From: Candidatus Pelagibacterales bacterium
GTDB lineage: Bacteria > Pseudomonadota > Alphaproteobacteria > TMED109
DNA length: 64,000 nucleotides
Reading direction: 5' to 3'
NCBI GenBank assembly: GCA_002684605.1
Contig: NYVM01000065.1
Location: 45,291 to 109,290 of the forward strand
Of this stretch, positions 25,463-32,937 are shown in pieces. How positions within the stretch are numbered: the stretch's first letter is position 1; each line of letters opens with the position of its first letter. The notes under the pieces were generated by a model, which was not told where the DNA came from, made no database searches, and saw only the letters and a list, made by a program, of their open reading frames with translations. The position numbers were made by a program, and so were the translations under genes.

Positions 25463-26404
25463 TTACTCAAATATTTCTATAGCCATTTTATCATAGGATA
25501 ATTTTTTTTTAATTAATCCTTCAACGTATAGAAACTCTTCAAATCTATTATATCTGCCTTTATCTAATGCGGCTGGTCTTAGAGCAAACCTAGGTATCGT
25601 GTCAAACCATGCTCTCCTATTTAATTCATTATTTAATTCTTTAGAATAATTTGCAAAAATATCCCAGCTTTCATCAGGATGATTTATTATATATTGTGTA
25701 GCTTTTTCTATTGAGTTTAAAAATTTTATAAGAACTTTTTTATTAATATTTTGATTGTTTACAATAAATATTAACTCATCATACGGAGGCACACCTTCTT
25801 CTTCAATATAAAAACATTTTCCTTCAACCCCTTCAATTTCCATTTGGTTTAGTTCAAAATTTCTATAAGCACCTATTACTGCATCAACTTGTTTGCTCAT
25901 AAGGGCGGGGGACAATGACCAATTAACATTTATATATTCAACTTCGTTTTTATTAATATTTGCTTTTTTAAGGATTGCACTTAACAAGGCTTGTTCCATA
26001 CCTGCAATTGAATAGCCTATTTTTTTATTTTTTAAGTCAGACAATTTTTTTATTGGTCCGTCTTTGAGAACTAATAAACAATTTAGAGGAGTGGCGATCA
26101 ATGTTCCAACTCTAACTAGAGGCAAACCTTCATGTACTTGCATATGTAATTGAGGTTGGTAAGAAATGGCAATATCAGCTTTACCTGCGGCTACTAACTT
26201 AGGAGGATCTGAAGGGTTCGCAGGTGGTATAATTTCAACTTCTAAACCTGCTTCTTTAAAGAGGCCTTTTTCATTTGCTATAATAACTGGGCCATGATCT
26301 GGGTTTATAAACCAGTCCAATAATAATGTAACTTTTTCATTAGCTAATGCACTATTAAATAATAAAGAAATAATGACAAAAAAGAATATAGTATAGTTTT
26401 TCAT
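25463..26404 (-). CDS. thiY: Thiamine-pyrimidine precursor-binding protein (ThiY-like, NMT1/THI5 fold)
   Basis: A 313-residue periplasmic binding protein of the NMT1/THI5 family. The signal peptide covers residues 1-21 (ending SALA), then VTLLLDWFINPDHGP, the hallmark of pyrimidine-binding members with the WF ligand contact near 31-32. Further family segments are GKADIAISYQPQ and GYSIAGMEQA. The ATG at 26404 is seven bases after GGGAG, which is itself the 3' conserved end of a TPP riboswitch. It should bind a formylaminopyrimidine or HMP-type precursor. Confidence 0.87.
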   Translation of the reverse strand: MKNYTIFFFVIISLLFNSALANEKVTLLLDWFINPDHGPVIIANEKGLFKEAGLEVEIIPPANPSDPPKLVAAGKADIAISYQPQLHMQVHEGLPLVRVGTLIATPLNCLLVLKDGPIKKLSDLKNKKIGYSIAGMEQALLSAILKKANINKNEVEYINVNWSLSPALMSKQVDAVIGAYRNFELNQMEIEGVEGKCFYIEEEGVPPYDELIFIVNNQNINKKVLIKFLNSIEKATQYIINHPDESWDIFANYSKELNNELNRRAWFDTIPRFALRPAALDKGRYNRFEEFLYVEGLIKKKLSYDKMAIEIFE

Positions 26405-26407
26405 GTT

Positions 26408-26486
26408 TTCTCCCTACGTTGGTACTAGCCAACAGGTTCAAAGGGTATATATCTCAGCCTTATTATTAGGCACCCCTGATAGTTAT
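26408..26486 (-). promoter_or_regulatory. TPP riboswitch (THI element) upstream of thiY
   Basis: Read on the minus strand, the region holds the classical THI box in order: CAGGGGTGCC, GGCTGAGA, ACCCTTTGAACCTG, then TTGG-CTAGTA-CCAACG and GTAGGGA. The aptamer's last conserved GTAGGGAG contains the ribosome binding site of thiY, so TPP binding would hide it directly. The closing P1 helix is weak here because of mismatches. No expression platform or terminator is seen; control is expected at translation initiation. Confidence 0.93.
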
Positions 26487-26630
26487 ATATAGATACAATA
26501 TAGATATATATAATTATGTGAAGTCTAATTTCATAAACCTCTAATATTTACTATTTAGCTCTCTTAATAATATTCTAATTAACACATTATTACTAGTTAA
26601 TTTATAAAAAGCATATATTTTAACCACATA

Positions 26631-26669
26631 AAATTTAATATTGCTTATTTTTTAATCAATATTAAATTT
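26631..26669. repeat. Perfect 13-bp inverted repeat upstream of amt
   Basis: AAATTTAATATTG (26631-26643) and CAATATTAAATTT (26657-26669) form a perfect palindrome with a 13-base spacer. The centre is about 85 bases upstream of the expected sigma-54 start of amt, where enhancer-binding proteins such as NtrC usually bind. It is AT-rich, so the strength of evidence is moderate. The sequence does not match the usual TGCACC NtrC core. Confidence 0.6.
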
Positions 26670-26707
26670 ACAATACTTTTTTTTGAGGTAATGCAATACT
26701 TTAGTAG

Positions 26708-26725
26708 TTGGCACAAAACATGCTT
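26708..26725 (+). promoter_or_regulatory. Sigma-54 promoter of amt
   Basis: TTGGCACAAAACATGCTT carries the -24 GG (26710-26711) and -12 GC (26722-26723) with exactly ten bases between, the required sigma-54 spacing, and matches TTGGCAC fully. A start near 26735 would leave a leader of about 45 bases to the amt ATG. This implies control by RpoN and an activator such as NtrC under nitrogen limitation. Confidence 0.85.
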
Positions 26726-26779
26726 GTATATATGAATAAGAAGTATTGTAATTTTATAGAACAAAATAAGGAAAAATAG

Positions 26780-28000
26780 ATGGAAACTCAAGATATAGCG
26801 TTTATATTTAATACATTTTCATTTTTAGTAAATGGAATACTAGTAATGTTGATGGCTGCAGGTTTTTGTATGCTGGAAGCAGGAATGGTAAGGACAAAAA
26901 GTGTAGCAACTATATGCACAAAAAATATTGTATTATATTCAGTGGCAGGGCTTTTATACTTTTTAGTAGGTTATAATTTAATGTATTCTGGAGTCGATGG
27001 AGGTTTTATTGGAACATTTAGTCCTTTTGATGTTGCTGATCCTTCTGTTGAAACTTCAGATTCTGGATATGCAGGTGCATCAGATTGGTTTTTTCAAATG
27101 GTATTTGTTGCAACCGCAGCTTCAATAGTTTCAGGAGCCGTTGCGGAAAGAGTTAAATTATGGTCATTTTTATTAATTGTGGTTGTTTTAACAGCAATAA
27201 TTTATCCAATTCAAGGCTCCTGGACTTGGGGTGCAGGATGGCTATCAAACATAGGGTTTAGTGATTTTGCCGGTTCTACTATTGTTCATTCTGTAGGTGG
27301 ATGGTGTGCACTAGCAGGCTGTATAGTCCTAGGAGCAAGAAAAGGTAAATACTCTAAAAGTGGTGGTGTTAATCCAATGCCAGCATCAGCCTTACCTTTA
27401 GCTACATTAGGAACATTTTTATTATGGTTTGGTTGGTTTGGTTTTAATGGAGGTTCACAGCTTGCTCTTGGTTCTGTAGCAGATGCAAGTGCAATGGCTA
27501 GAATATTTTGTAATACTAACTTAGCAGCTGCTGGAGGAGTTGTAACAGCTTTAATCTTGTGTCAAATTTTATACAAAAAAGTTGATTTAACATTTGTATT
27601 AAATGGTGCATTAGGCGGACTAGTTTCTATAACTGCAGAGCCTTTAGCTCCAACATTTTTATCAGCAGTAGTAATTGGAGGTATAGGTGGAGCATTAGTT
27701 GTATTTACAGTGCCCTTATTAGATAAGTTTAAAATTGATGATGTAGTAGGAGCAATACCAGTACATTTAGTTTGTGGTATTTGGGGAACATTAGCAGTTC
27801 CGTTAACGAATTCTGATGCTAAATTTAGTATACAGTTAATTGGTATATTATCTATTGGCGCATTTGTTCTTATTTCCAGTTTTATATTATGGTATGCAGT
27901 TAAAGCTATTTTAGGTGTTAGATTATCAGACGAAGAAGAAAAAGATGGTGCTGATAAAACTGAAATTGGCCTTAATAGTTATCCAGAATTTATTAAGTAA
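26780..28000 (+). CDS. amt: Ammonium transporter (Amt family)
   Basis: A 406-residue membrane protein with eleven or so hydrophobic segments and the Amt hallmarks: GFCMLEAGMVRTKSV, TIVHSVGGWCALAG (first pore histidine), WFGWFGFNGGSQL, and VHLVCGIWGTLAVP (second pore histidine). The cytoplasmic C-terminus is short and acidic (EEEKDGADKTE). No glnK (PII) gene is adjacent, which is unusual but common in streamlined genomes. It is preceded by a sigma-54 promoter and followed by a terminator hairpin. Function: ammonium/ammonia uptake from the periplasm. Confidence 0.93.
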   Translation: METQDIAFIFNTFSFLVNGILVMLMAAGFCMLEAGMVRTKSVATICTKNIVLYSVAGLLYFLVGYNLMYSGVDGGFIGTFSPFDVADPSVETSDSGYAGASDWFFQMVFVATAASIVSGAVAERVKLWSFLLIVVVLTAIIYPIQGSWTWGAGWLSNIGFSDFAGSTIVHSVGGWCALAGCIVLGARKGKYSKSGGVNPMPASALPLATLGTFLLWFGWFGFNGGSQLALGSVADASAMARIFCNTNLAAAGGVVTALILCQILYKKVDLTFVLNGALGGLVSITAEPLAPTFLSAVVIGGIGGALVVFTVPLLDKFKIDDVVGAIPVHLVCGIWGTLAVPLTNSDAKFSIQLIGILSIGAFVLISSFILWYAVKAILGVRLSDEEEKDGADKTEIGLNSYPEFIK

Positions 28001-28013
28001 GTTCAATTATTTC

Positions 28014-28046
28014 AGGGGCAGTATTTCGCTGCCCCTTATTATTTAA
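28014..28046 (+). terminator. Terminator hairpin after amt
   Basis: AGGGGCAG (28014-28021), loop TATTTCG, CTGCCCCT (28029-28036): a perfect 8-bp GC-rich stem, followed by TATTATTTAAAT. The T-run is interrupted but the stem is strong. It should end the amt transcript before the winged-helix gene. Confidence 0.7.
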
Positions 28047-28080
28047 ATATTAAATAATTTAATTAGTTAATGTGTTTAAA

Positions 28081-28120
28081 AATACTTAATATATAACATC
28101 TAAGTATATTTAAAATACTT
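28081..28120. repeat. Three AATACTT-type elements before the winged-helix gene
   Basis: AATACTT occurs at 28081-28087 and 28114-28120, with a related inverted element TAAGTAT at 28101-28107, between the amt terminator and the next ATG. Similar CAATACTT elements lie upstream of amt (26671-26678, 26694-26701 and inverted at 26741-26748). They could be binding sites for the regulator encoded downstream, but such AT-rich words recur by chance. Confidence 0.35.
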
Positions 28121-28151
28121 ATTAATAAGCTATATTATTTAAGGAAATTAA

Positions 28152-28661
28152 ATGACAATAACATATGATTCTAAAAAGAATAATTTCAAAAATAATGAAA
28201 AAATAGAATTTACAAAAAAATATTCTAACGATACTAAAGATGCATTAGAGTTTAATCTGTTAGACAAAAATGATAATATAGATTTTCATAAATGGTGTTT
28301 AATGAGATTAGAATGGACTGTTTCTCTTTCTAGAGCGCCTATACATCAGCCAGAGAAGTGGTGGAGCCAAACTATAGATCATAGATTAATAGCCTTGTTA
28401 GCTGTAAATAGTAGATACAATTCTCTTCCAACTCAATATTGCCAGGATATAAATAACCAGTTTTATGTTACTATGAAGACTGTACATAATTTATGTTCAG
28501 CAAGTCATACGACATTGCAAAAAATCATTAGGGATGGAATGCATAGGAAAGATTTAATAGCATTAAAAATAGATTTAGGTGATAAGAGACAGTCAATTTT
28601 TACAGCTAGTGACAAATTAGTTAAAGGTATACAAAATATCAAATCTTGGGCAGGTTTGTAA
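28152..28661 (+). CDS. Probable winged-helix (MarR-like) transcriptional regulator
   Basis: A 169-residue soluble protein I do not recognise as a named family. The N-terminal 45 residues are polar and probably flexible. Residues about 55-110 are helical (HKWCLMRLEWTVSLSR, WWSQTIDHRLIALLAV). Residues about 117-162 read like a winged helix: a recognition helix SHTTLQKIIRDGMHR, then a wing with DLGDKRQSIF and a final helix. It lies between amt and the porin, both behind sigma-54 promoters, so a regulatory role in nitrogen response is a reasonable inference, not proven. Confidence 0.55.
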   Translation: MTITYDSKKNNFKNNEKIEFTKKYSNDTKDALEFNLLDKNDNIDFHKWCLMRLEWTVSLSRAPIHQPEKWWSQTIDHRLIALLAVNSRYNSLPTQYCQDINNQFYVTMKTVHNLCSASHTTLQKIIRDGMHRKDLIALKIDLGDKRQSIFTASDKLVKGIQNIKSWAGL

Positions 28662-28715
28662 AAAAACACATCTAATTTACTATACAGAATTACAATAAAT
28701 AATTTTATATATTAT

Positions 28716-28748
28716 AAAAAAGGGTAATAAATCACCTCTTTTTTTTTA
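28716..28748. terminator. Probable rho-independent terminator after winged-helix gene
   Basis: AAAAAAGGGT (28716-28725) pairs imperfectly with ACCTCTTTTT across an 8-base loop and is followed by a long T-run to 28747. The stem is short with one mismatch and one wobble, but the T-run is strong. The 290 bases between the regulator and the porin hold this, a sigma-54 promoter and no gene. Confidence 0.6.
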
Positions 28749-28768
28749 TTTATACGAGTATAATAATA

Positions 28769-28787
28769 TTTGGCAATTATCTTGCTC
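28769..28787 (+). promoter_or_regulatory. Sigma-54 promoter upstream of the porin gene
   Basis: TTTGGCAATTATCTTGCTC has GG at 28772-28773 and GC at 28784-28785 with ten bases between, and matches both TTGGCA and TTGCT halves of the sigma-54 consensus. A start near 28797 would give an unusually long leader of about 155 bases before the porin ATG. It suggests RpoN control of outer-membrane permeability together with amt. Confidence 0.75.
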
Positions 28788-28952
28788 TATTTAAACACAG
28801 AGTTCTTGACCCTATTATTATGAAGTTATTTGCGGCAAAACCTATCATTCATTTACTGTTTTATAATTTAAAATTTGATGCATAAATACATCTGACTTTG
28901 AGGTAATGTTGCGTTTTTGCAGCATAGTAAAAATAACAATTGAGGAGATATT

Positions 28953-30041
28953 ATGAATAAAATATTAATAAGCTTATTAACAATGATTTTTATCACATTA
29001 TCAAGTATTGCAAATGCTGATGTTAAAATTAGTGGTTTTATGCAACACATTATAGGAATGGGTGATGAAGTAGATGGAGGAGTTACTAATAAATTTACAA
29101 GATTTTCAATGGCAGCAGATACAACAACTAATAATGGTTGGACTGTTGGTGGATCATTTACATTAAGTGTTCAGCCGCTATTAAGTGGTGCATCAGATGC
29201 TTATCTACCATCCAGTAACTCTGTTTATATCCAAACAGACATGGGAACACTTACAATTGGTAGCACAGCAGATGCTGCTACAATATTAGTGCCAAGAGTT
29301 GGTGCTATGGTTCCAGGAGATGGACATGATGGATATTATCAAGCGTTGTTTGACTCAGGAATAACTGCGACCTCAGATACAGGGTGGGCAGAAGTTTATT
29401 ATGCACAAGCTAGTAATAGAGTAAATTACTCTTTGCCTTCAATAAATGGTTTTTCTGTAAGTGTTACATATACTCCAGATTTATCATTTAATACAAGTAC
29501 AACAAATGCTAGACAGCAAGCCGATGAATCTTCTGTACATGGTGAAGCAGTACATATAGCTGCTGCATATGAAGCAGAAATAGAAGAAATCTCTTACGTT
29601 GTAGGTATTGCATCAATTTCTGGTAACTCAATAGGTACAGCTTCTACTTATGGTGCTAATGATTTATCAGTTATAACAGGCGGTATTAAAGCTACTATAG
29701 GCAATATCACACTGGGTGCTCATGCATATGACCATGGAGAGAGTTTTGGACGCACAGGAGATGCTAATAAAGCATCCGATGCTGGTTATACTTTTGCTAT
29801 GGAATATGCAATGGGTAATATTACAGTCGGCGCTGGTTATGCACATCAAGAAAAAGTAGTTGGTGGAGCTTCTTCTAATGTATTAGAAGACACTAACACA
29901 TATTTTGGTCTTGGTTATAATTTAGGTGGTGGAGTAAATACTTGGGCTCAACTTTCTAATATGGACCATAGCGATGGTGATCATGCAACTACAGAAGTTG
30001 ATCCGCAAATTTTGATGGCTGGAATATCATTAGGGTTTTAG
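28953..30041 (+). CDS. Gram-negative porin
   Basis: A 362-residue outer-membrane beta-barrel. The signal peptide ends at about residue 22 (IANADVKISG), then alternating polar/hydrophobic strands run to the end, and the last residue is phenylalanine (ISLGF), the beta-barrel assembly signal. The GSFTLSVQP start region and the GLGYNLGGGVNTWAQLSN strand near the end are typical of 16-strand proteobacterial porins. SD GAGGAG is 7 bases from the ATG. Preceded by a sigma-54 promoter and followed by a strong terminator, so a single-gene unit. Likely admits small solutes under nitrogen stress. Confidence 0.87.
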   Translation: MNKILISLLTMIFITLSSIANADVKISGFMQHIIGMGDEVDGGVTNKFTRFSMAADTTTNNGWTVGGSFTLSVQPLLSGASDAYLPSSNSVYIQTDMGTLTIGSTADAATILVPRVGAMVPGDGHDGYYQALFDSGITATSDTGWAEVYYAQASNRVNYSLPSINGFSVSVTYTPDLSFNTSTTNARQQADESSVHGEAVHIAAAYEAEIEEISYVVGIASISGNSIGTASTYGANDLSVITGGIKATIGNITLGAHAYDHGESFGRTGDANKASDAGYTFAMEYAMGNITVGAGYAHQEKVVGGASSNVLEDTNTYFGLGYNLGGGVNTWAQLSNMDHSDGDHATTEVDPQILMAGISLGF

Positions 30042-30103
30042 GCAATTAATTATTGTTTCTATCTTTTTAATCCTCCAAAGAACAAAATATAGAAGCATAA
30101 TTG

Positions 30104-30141
30104 AGTAATTTTATATTCTCCTCCCCAGGAATAAAATTACT
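30104..30141 (+). repeat. 11-bp inverted repeat immediately before the porin terminator
   Basis: AGTAATTTTAT (30104-30114) and ATAAAATTACT (30131-30141) can form a hairpin whose loop carries TCTCCTCCCCAGG. It ends one base before the terminator stem starts, so the two hairpins are stacked head to tail. It may add to termination or protect the porin mRNA 3' end. Confidence 0.5.
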
Positions 30142-30142
30142 T

Positions 30143-30178
30143 AAAAAAGGAGGCAATAAATTGCCTCCTTTTTTTATT
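30143..30178 (+). terminator. Strong rho-independent terminator after porin
   Basis: AAAAAAGGAGGCAA (30143-30156), loop TAAA, TTGCCTCCTTTTTT (30161-30174): a perfect 14-bp stem ending in a long T-run. It is the clearest intrinsic terminator in the window and separates the porin from the RraA-like gene. Confidence 0.93.
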
Positions 30179-30223
30179 TTTATATGCTATAATATATGTT
30201 GTAATATTTAGGGGAGGTAGATT

Positions 30224-30913
30224 ATGACAGATATTCAGGTTAGTGATTTAGTTAAACTTCAAGCATGGGATACTCCAACTATTTGTAACGCCCTAGATTT
30301 GGCAGCTCCTAATAGAAGATCTATTGGTTTTACAACAAGTCCTTTGGTTCCGGTTGGAATTCATGGCTCTGTATGTGGGTATGTGAAAACAGCAAAAATA
30401 AGTGGAAAAAATAAACTACTAGATAATGCAACGGAAATTAGAACATCATATTATAAGTATGTATCTGAAAAACTTAAACCCTCTATAGTCTTAATAGAAG
30501 ATGTTGACAATCCTGAAGGTTTTGGTGCTTTCTGGGGAGAAGTAAATAGTGCTATACACTTAGGGCTTGGTGTTAAAGGTTTAATTACTAATGGTGTCAT
30601 TAGAGACTTAGATCAATGGGCAAATGGTTTTTCTGCATTAGCAGGTTCTATAGGGCCGAGTCATGCTTATACGCAAGTTTTAGAATATTCTACAGAGGTT
30701 AATATATACGGAATGCAAGCTAATGATTCTGATATAGTGCATTTTGATAAGCATGGAGCCGTTATTATACCTAAAGATGTTGTTACGTTATTACCTAGTA
30801 TTATTGAAAAACAAATGGATAAAGAAGCTTTTATATTAGAGGCCGCTCGCTCTCCAGATTTTGATATAAATAAATTATTATTGGCTATGAAAAATGCTGC
30901 AGAAATTCATTAG
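30224..30913 (+). CDS. RraA family protein (HMG/CHA aldolase-like)
   Basis: A 229-residue RraA-fold protein, the size of bacterial members. Conserved segments: TPTICNALD near residue 20, the GSVCGYVKTAK segment, GEVNSAIHLGLGVKGLITNGVIRDLDQW near 105-132 carrying the family active-site arginine-aspartate (RDLD), and the HAYTQVLE stretch. Family members include 4-hydroxy-4-methyl-2-oxoglutarate/4-carboxy-4-hydroxy-2-oxoadipate aldolases and non-catalytic RNase regulators. GGGGAGGT gives a very strong ribosome binding site. Converges on the quinone-reductase-like gene. Confidence 0.8.
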   Translation: MTDIQVSDLVKLQAWDTPTICNALDLAAPNRRSIGFTTSPLVPVGIHGSVCGYVKTAKISGKNKLLDNATEIRTSYYKYVSEKLKPSIVLIEDVDNPEGFGAFWGEVNSAIHLGLGVKGLITNGVIRDLDQWANGFSALAGSIGPSHAYTQVLEYSTEVNIYGMQANDSDIVHFDKHGAVIIPKDVVTLLPSIIEKQMDKEAFILEAARSPDFDINKLLLAMKNAAEIH

Positions 30914-30919
30914 TTTATT

Positions 30920-31897
30920 TTAAGGTTTAAGGATTAATCTTCCAATAACCTCTCTTTTTTCAATTTTTTTAAGCGCTTTTATAGCATCTCTTAAAGGTAT
31001 TGAATCATGAATTATAGGAGTAATTAAACCTTTATTAGCAATATTTAATATTTTGTTCATAGCAGGTTTTTTTAAATTTGGGTACTTTCTAAAATATTCT
31101 CCAGCTCTAACTCCAAGTACAGAGATGCCTTTTATAAGAGGAATATTTATTGGAAGGGAAGGAATAGATCCACTGGCAAAACCCACAATTAATATTTTTC
31201 CACCCCATTTAATTGTTTTTAATGCATTTAAAAAATATTCTCCACCAATAGGGTCATAGATGACATCAACTCCTTCTTTTTCTGTGATTTCAGCTACTTC
31301 GTTAATCATGTTGTCATATCCTAGTGCATACTTTGCTCCAGCCTTAATAGCTATTTCTTGCTTACTTTTAGTGCTGCATATTGCAATTACTTTTGCTCCT
31401 ATAGCATTAGCTAATTGAATAGCTGCAAGTCCTACGCCTCCAGCAGCTCCTAATATAAGTATAGTTTGTCCTTCTAAAATATTAGCTCTTTCCACAAGGG
31501 ATACGTATGCTGTTTGGGATGCCACACTAAATCCTGCGGCCTGTTCATATGTAAAATTATTAGGAAATACTTTAAGGTCGTCAATATTTGCTATTACCTC
31601 CTCAGAATATCCGCCAAATCTCATTTGGTAAATCACTTTTGTTCCTATAGAATATTCATTACTATTGGATTCAGATATAATTCCAGATAATTCCATTCCT
31701 GGTATAAAGGGTAGGGAGGGTTTTAATTGATATTTACCTTCTACCATTAGTTTATCTGGAAAATTTATTCCGCAGGCTTTAACTTGAATTCTAACTTGAT
31801 TATTCTTTAATGGAATCGAACTAAAAGAGGAGTATTTTAAATCATCAATTGGCCCAAAGTTATTACACACAATTGCATTATATTTATTTTTAAGCAT
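30920..31897 (-). CDS. Zinc-free quinone oxidoreductase-like medium-chain dehydrogenase
   Basis: A 325-residue medium-chain dehydrogenase/reductase of the NADPH:quinone oxidoreductase type. It has CGINFPDKLMVEGKYQLKP near residue 45, GMELSG, and the NADPH motif ILGAAGGVGLAAIQLA near 147-162. No zinc-ligand cluster of alcohol dehydrogenases is seen. Quinone reductase or 2,3-enoyl reductase activity is likely. It begins a leftward run with the amidohydrolase at 31901 (3-base gap), so the set 30920-38723 is probably one catabolic transcript or two. Confidence 0.82.
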   Translation of the reverse strand: MLKNKYNAIVCNNFGPIDDLKYSSFSSIPLKNNQVRIQVKACGINFPDKLMVEGKYQLKPSLPFIPGMELSGIISESNSNEYSIGTKVIYQMRFGGYSEEVIANIDDLKVFPNNFTYEQAAGFSVASQTAYVSLVERANILEGQTILILGAAGGVGLAAIQLANAIGAKVIAICSTKSKQEIAIKAGAKYALGYDNMINEVAEITEKEGVDVIYDPIGGEYFLNALKTIKWGGKILIVGFASGSIPSLPINIPLIKGISVLGVRAGEYFRKYPNLKKPAMNKILNIANKGLITPIIHDSIPLRDAIKALKKIEKREVIGRLILKP

Positions 31898-31900
31898 AAA

Positions 31901-32920
31901 TTAATTTTGTAACTTATAAGTTTTAGAAGCATTATCATGAAAAAGTTTTGCTCTTTCACTTTGTGAGTAATCTTTTGTAAGTTCTTTAAACCCATTCCAT
32001 AAATTTACGTAACTGCAACTAATTTTATCTACTGGAAAGTTTGATTCAAACATGCATCTGTCTATACCAAATAGGTTCAGAGTTTTATCGTAATATCTTT
32101 TTGTTCTATTAATTAGTTCGCTTCCAGATGGTGCAGAGCTATTTTTATGCCAATCAAATCCATTAATTTCCATTGCTATACCCCCAAGTTTTGCAACAAC
32201 ATTCTCACATTTGGAAAGTTCTATAATTTGCTTTTCCCAAAAATTATACGTTTCATCTTCTTTATTAGAGAATGAGCCAATACCTAAAGGTCCTCCAAAA
32301 TGATTTAAAATTATTGATGTATTAGGAAACTTTTTAGCTAATTCAATTAATTGAGGTAATTGAGGGTGATAACACCAAGCTTCAAATGATAAATTTCTTG
32401 ATTCTAAATGTGCAAAACCTTTTTGAAAATTATCATTGATATAAACACCTTCTATTGGACGTGCTCGTGAAACTGGAATGGTTCCATCAGGATGCATTGC
32501 TGCCTGTGATCTAATACCTTTAAATCTATCCGAAGCAATATTTAGATGTTTATCTAAAATATTTGCAACTCTATCTCCAATTAATAGAGGGGCGCTTCCA
32601 ACTATTCCAGCTGCTATTTTAGTGTTTCCATATGCTCCAGAATTGCTCATAGCAGCTATTCCATTAACAAATGTAGTTTCATTAATTACTTGTTCTTCAA
32701 TAGAATGTTCAGGGTTATACATGGCGCCGCATTCTATAAAAACAGTGGAAACTATATTATGTCCGGAATTTGTGTCACTTAGTATTTCTGGTAAGAGATA
32801 GGTGGGTTCAACTGAATCTTTCTTGAAATCCCATAAATGATGATGCGGATCACAAATAGGCAAATCTGGTTCTAATGCTTTTTCCTTATTTGTATTAAGC
32901 CATTGTTCATTAGTGCTCAT
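31901..32920 (-). CDS. Amidohydrolase-2 family TIM-barrel hydrolase
   Basis: A 339-residue metal-dependent hydrolase of the Amidohydro_2 family. It has the N-terminal metal motif CDPHHHLWDF near residues 23-32, the SIILNHFGGP segment with a metal-binding histidine near 205 and an ESNFPVDK acid near 295. Relatives include 2-pyrone-4,6-dicarboxylate hydrolase and L-fuconolactonase, which hydrolyse lactones. An exact substrate cannot be given; with an RraA-like gene nearby a lactone of aromatic catabolism is one possibility. Confidence 0.78.
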   Translation of the reverse strand: MSTNEQWLNTNKEKALEPDLPICDPHHHLWDFKKDSVEPTYLLPEILSDTNSGHNIVSTVFIECGAMYNPEHSIEEQVINETTFVNGIAAMSNSGAYGNTKIAAGIVGSAPLLIGDRVANILDKHLNIASDRFKGIRSQAAMHPDGTIPVSRARPIEGVYINDNFQKGFAHLESRNLSFEAWCYHPQLPQLIELAKKFPNTSIILNHFGGPLGIGSFSNKEDETYNFWEKQIIELSKCENVVAKLGGIAMEINGFDWHKNSSAPSGSELINRTKRYYDKTLNLFGIDRCMFESNFPVDKISCSYVNLWNGFKELTKDYSQSERAKLFHDNASKTYKLQN

Positions 32921-32937
32921 TATTTCTCTCTTTATTA

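Noticed and set aside
26485..26640. Possible small gene or tRNA between the riboswitch and the amt palindrome
   Set aside because: No open frame of useful size and no T-loop (GTTCGA) or acceptor stem was seen; the stretch is AT-rich intergenic DNA that must hold the thiY promoter.
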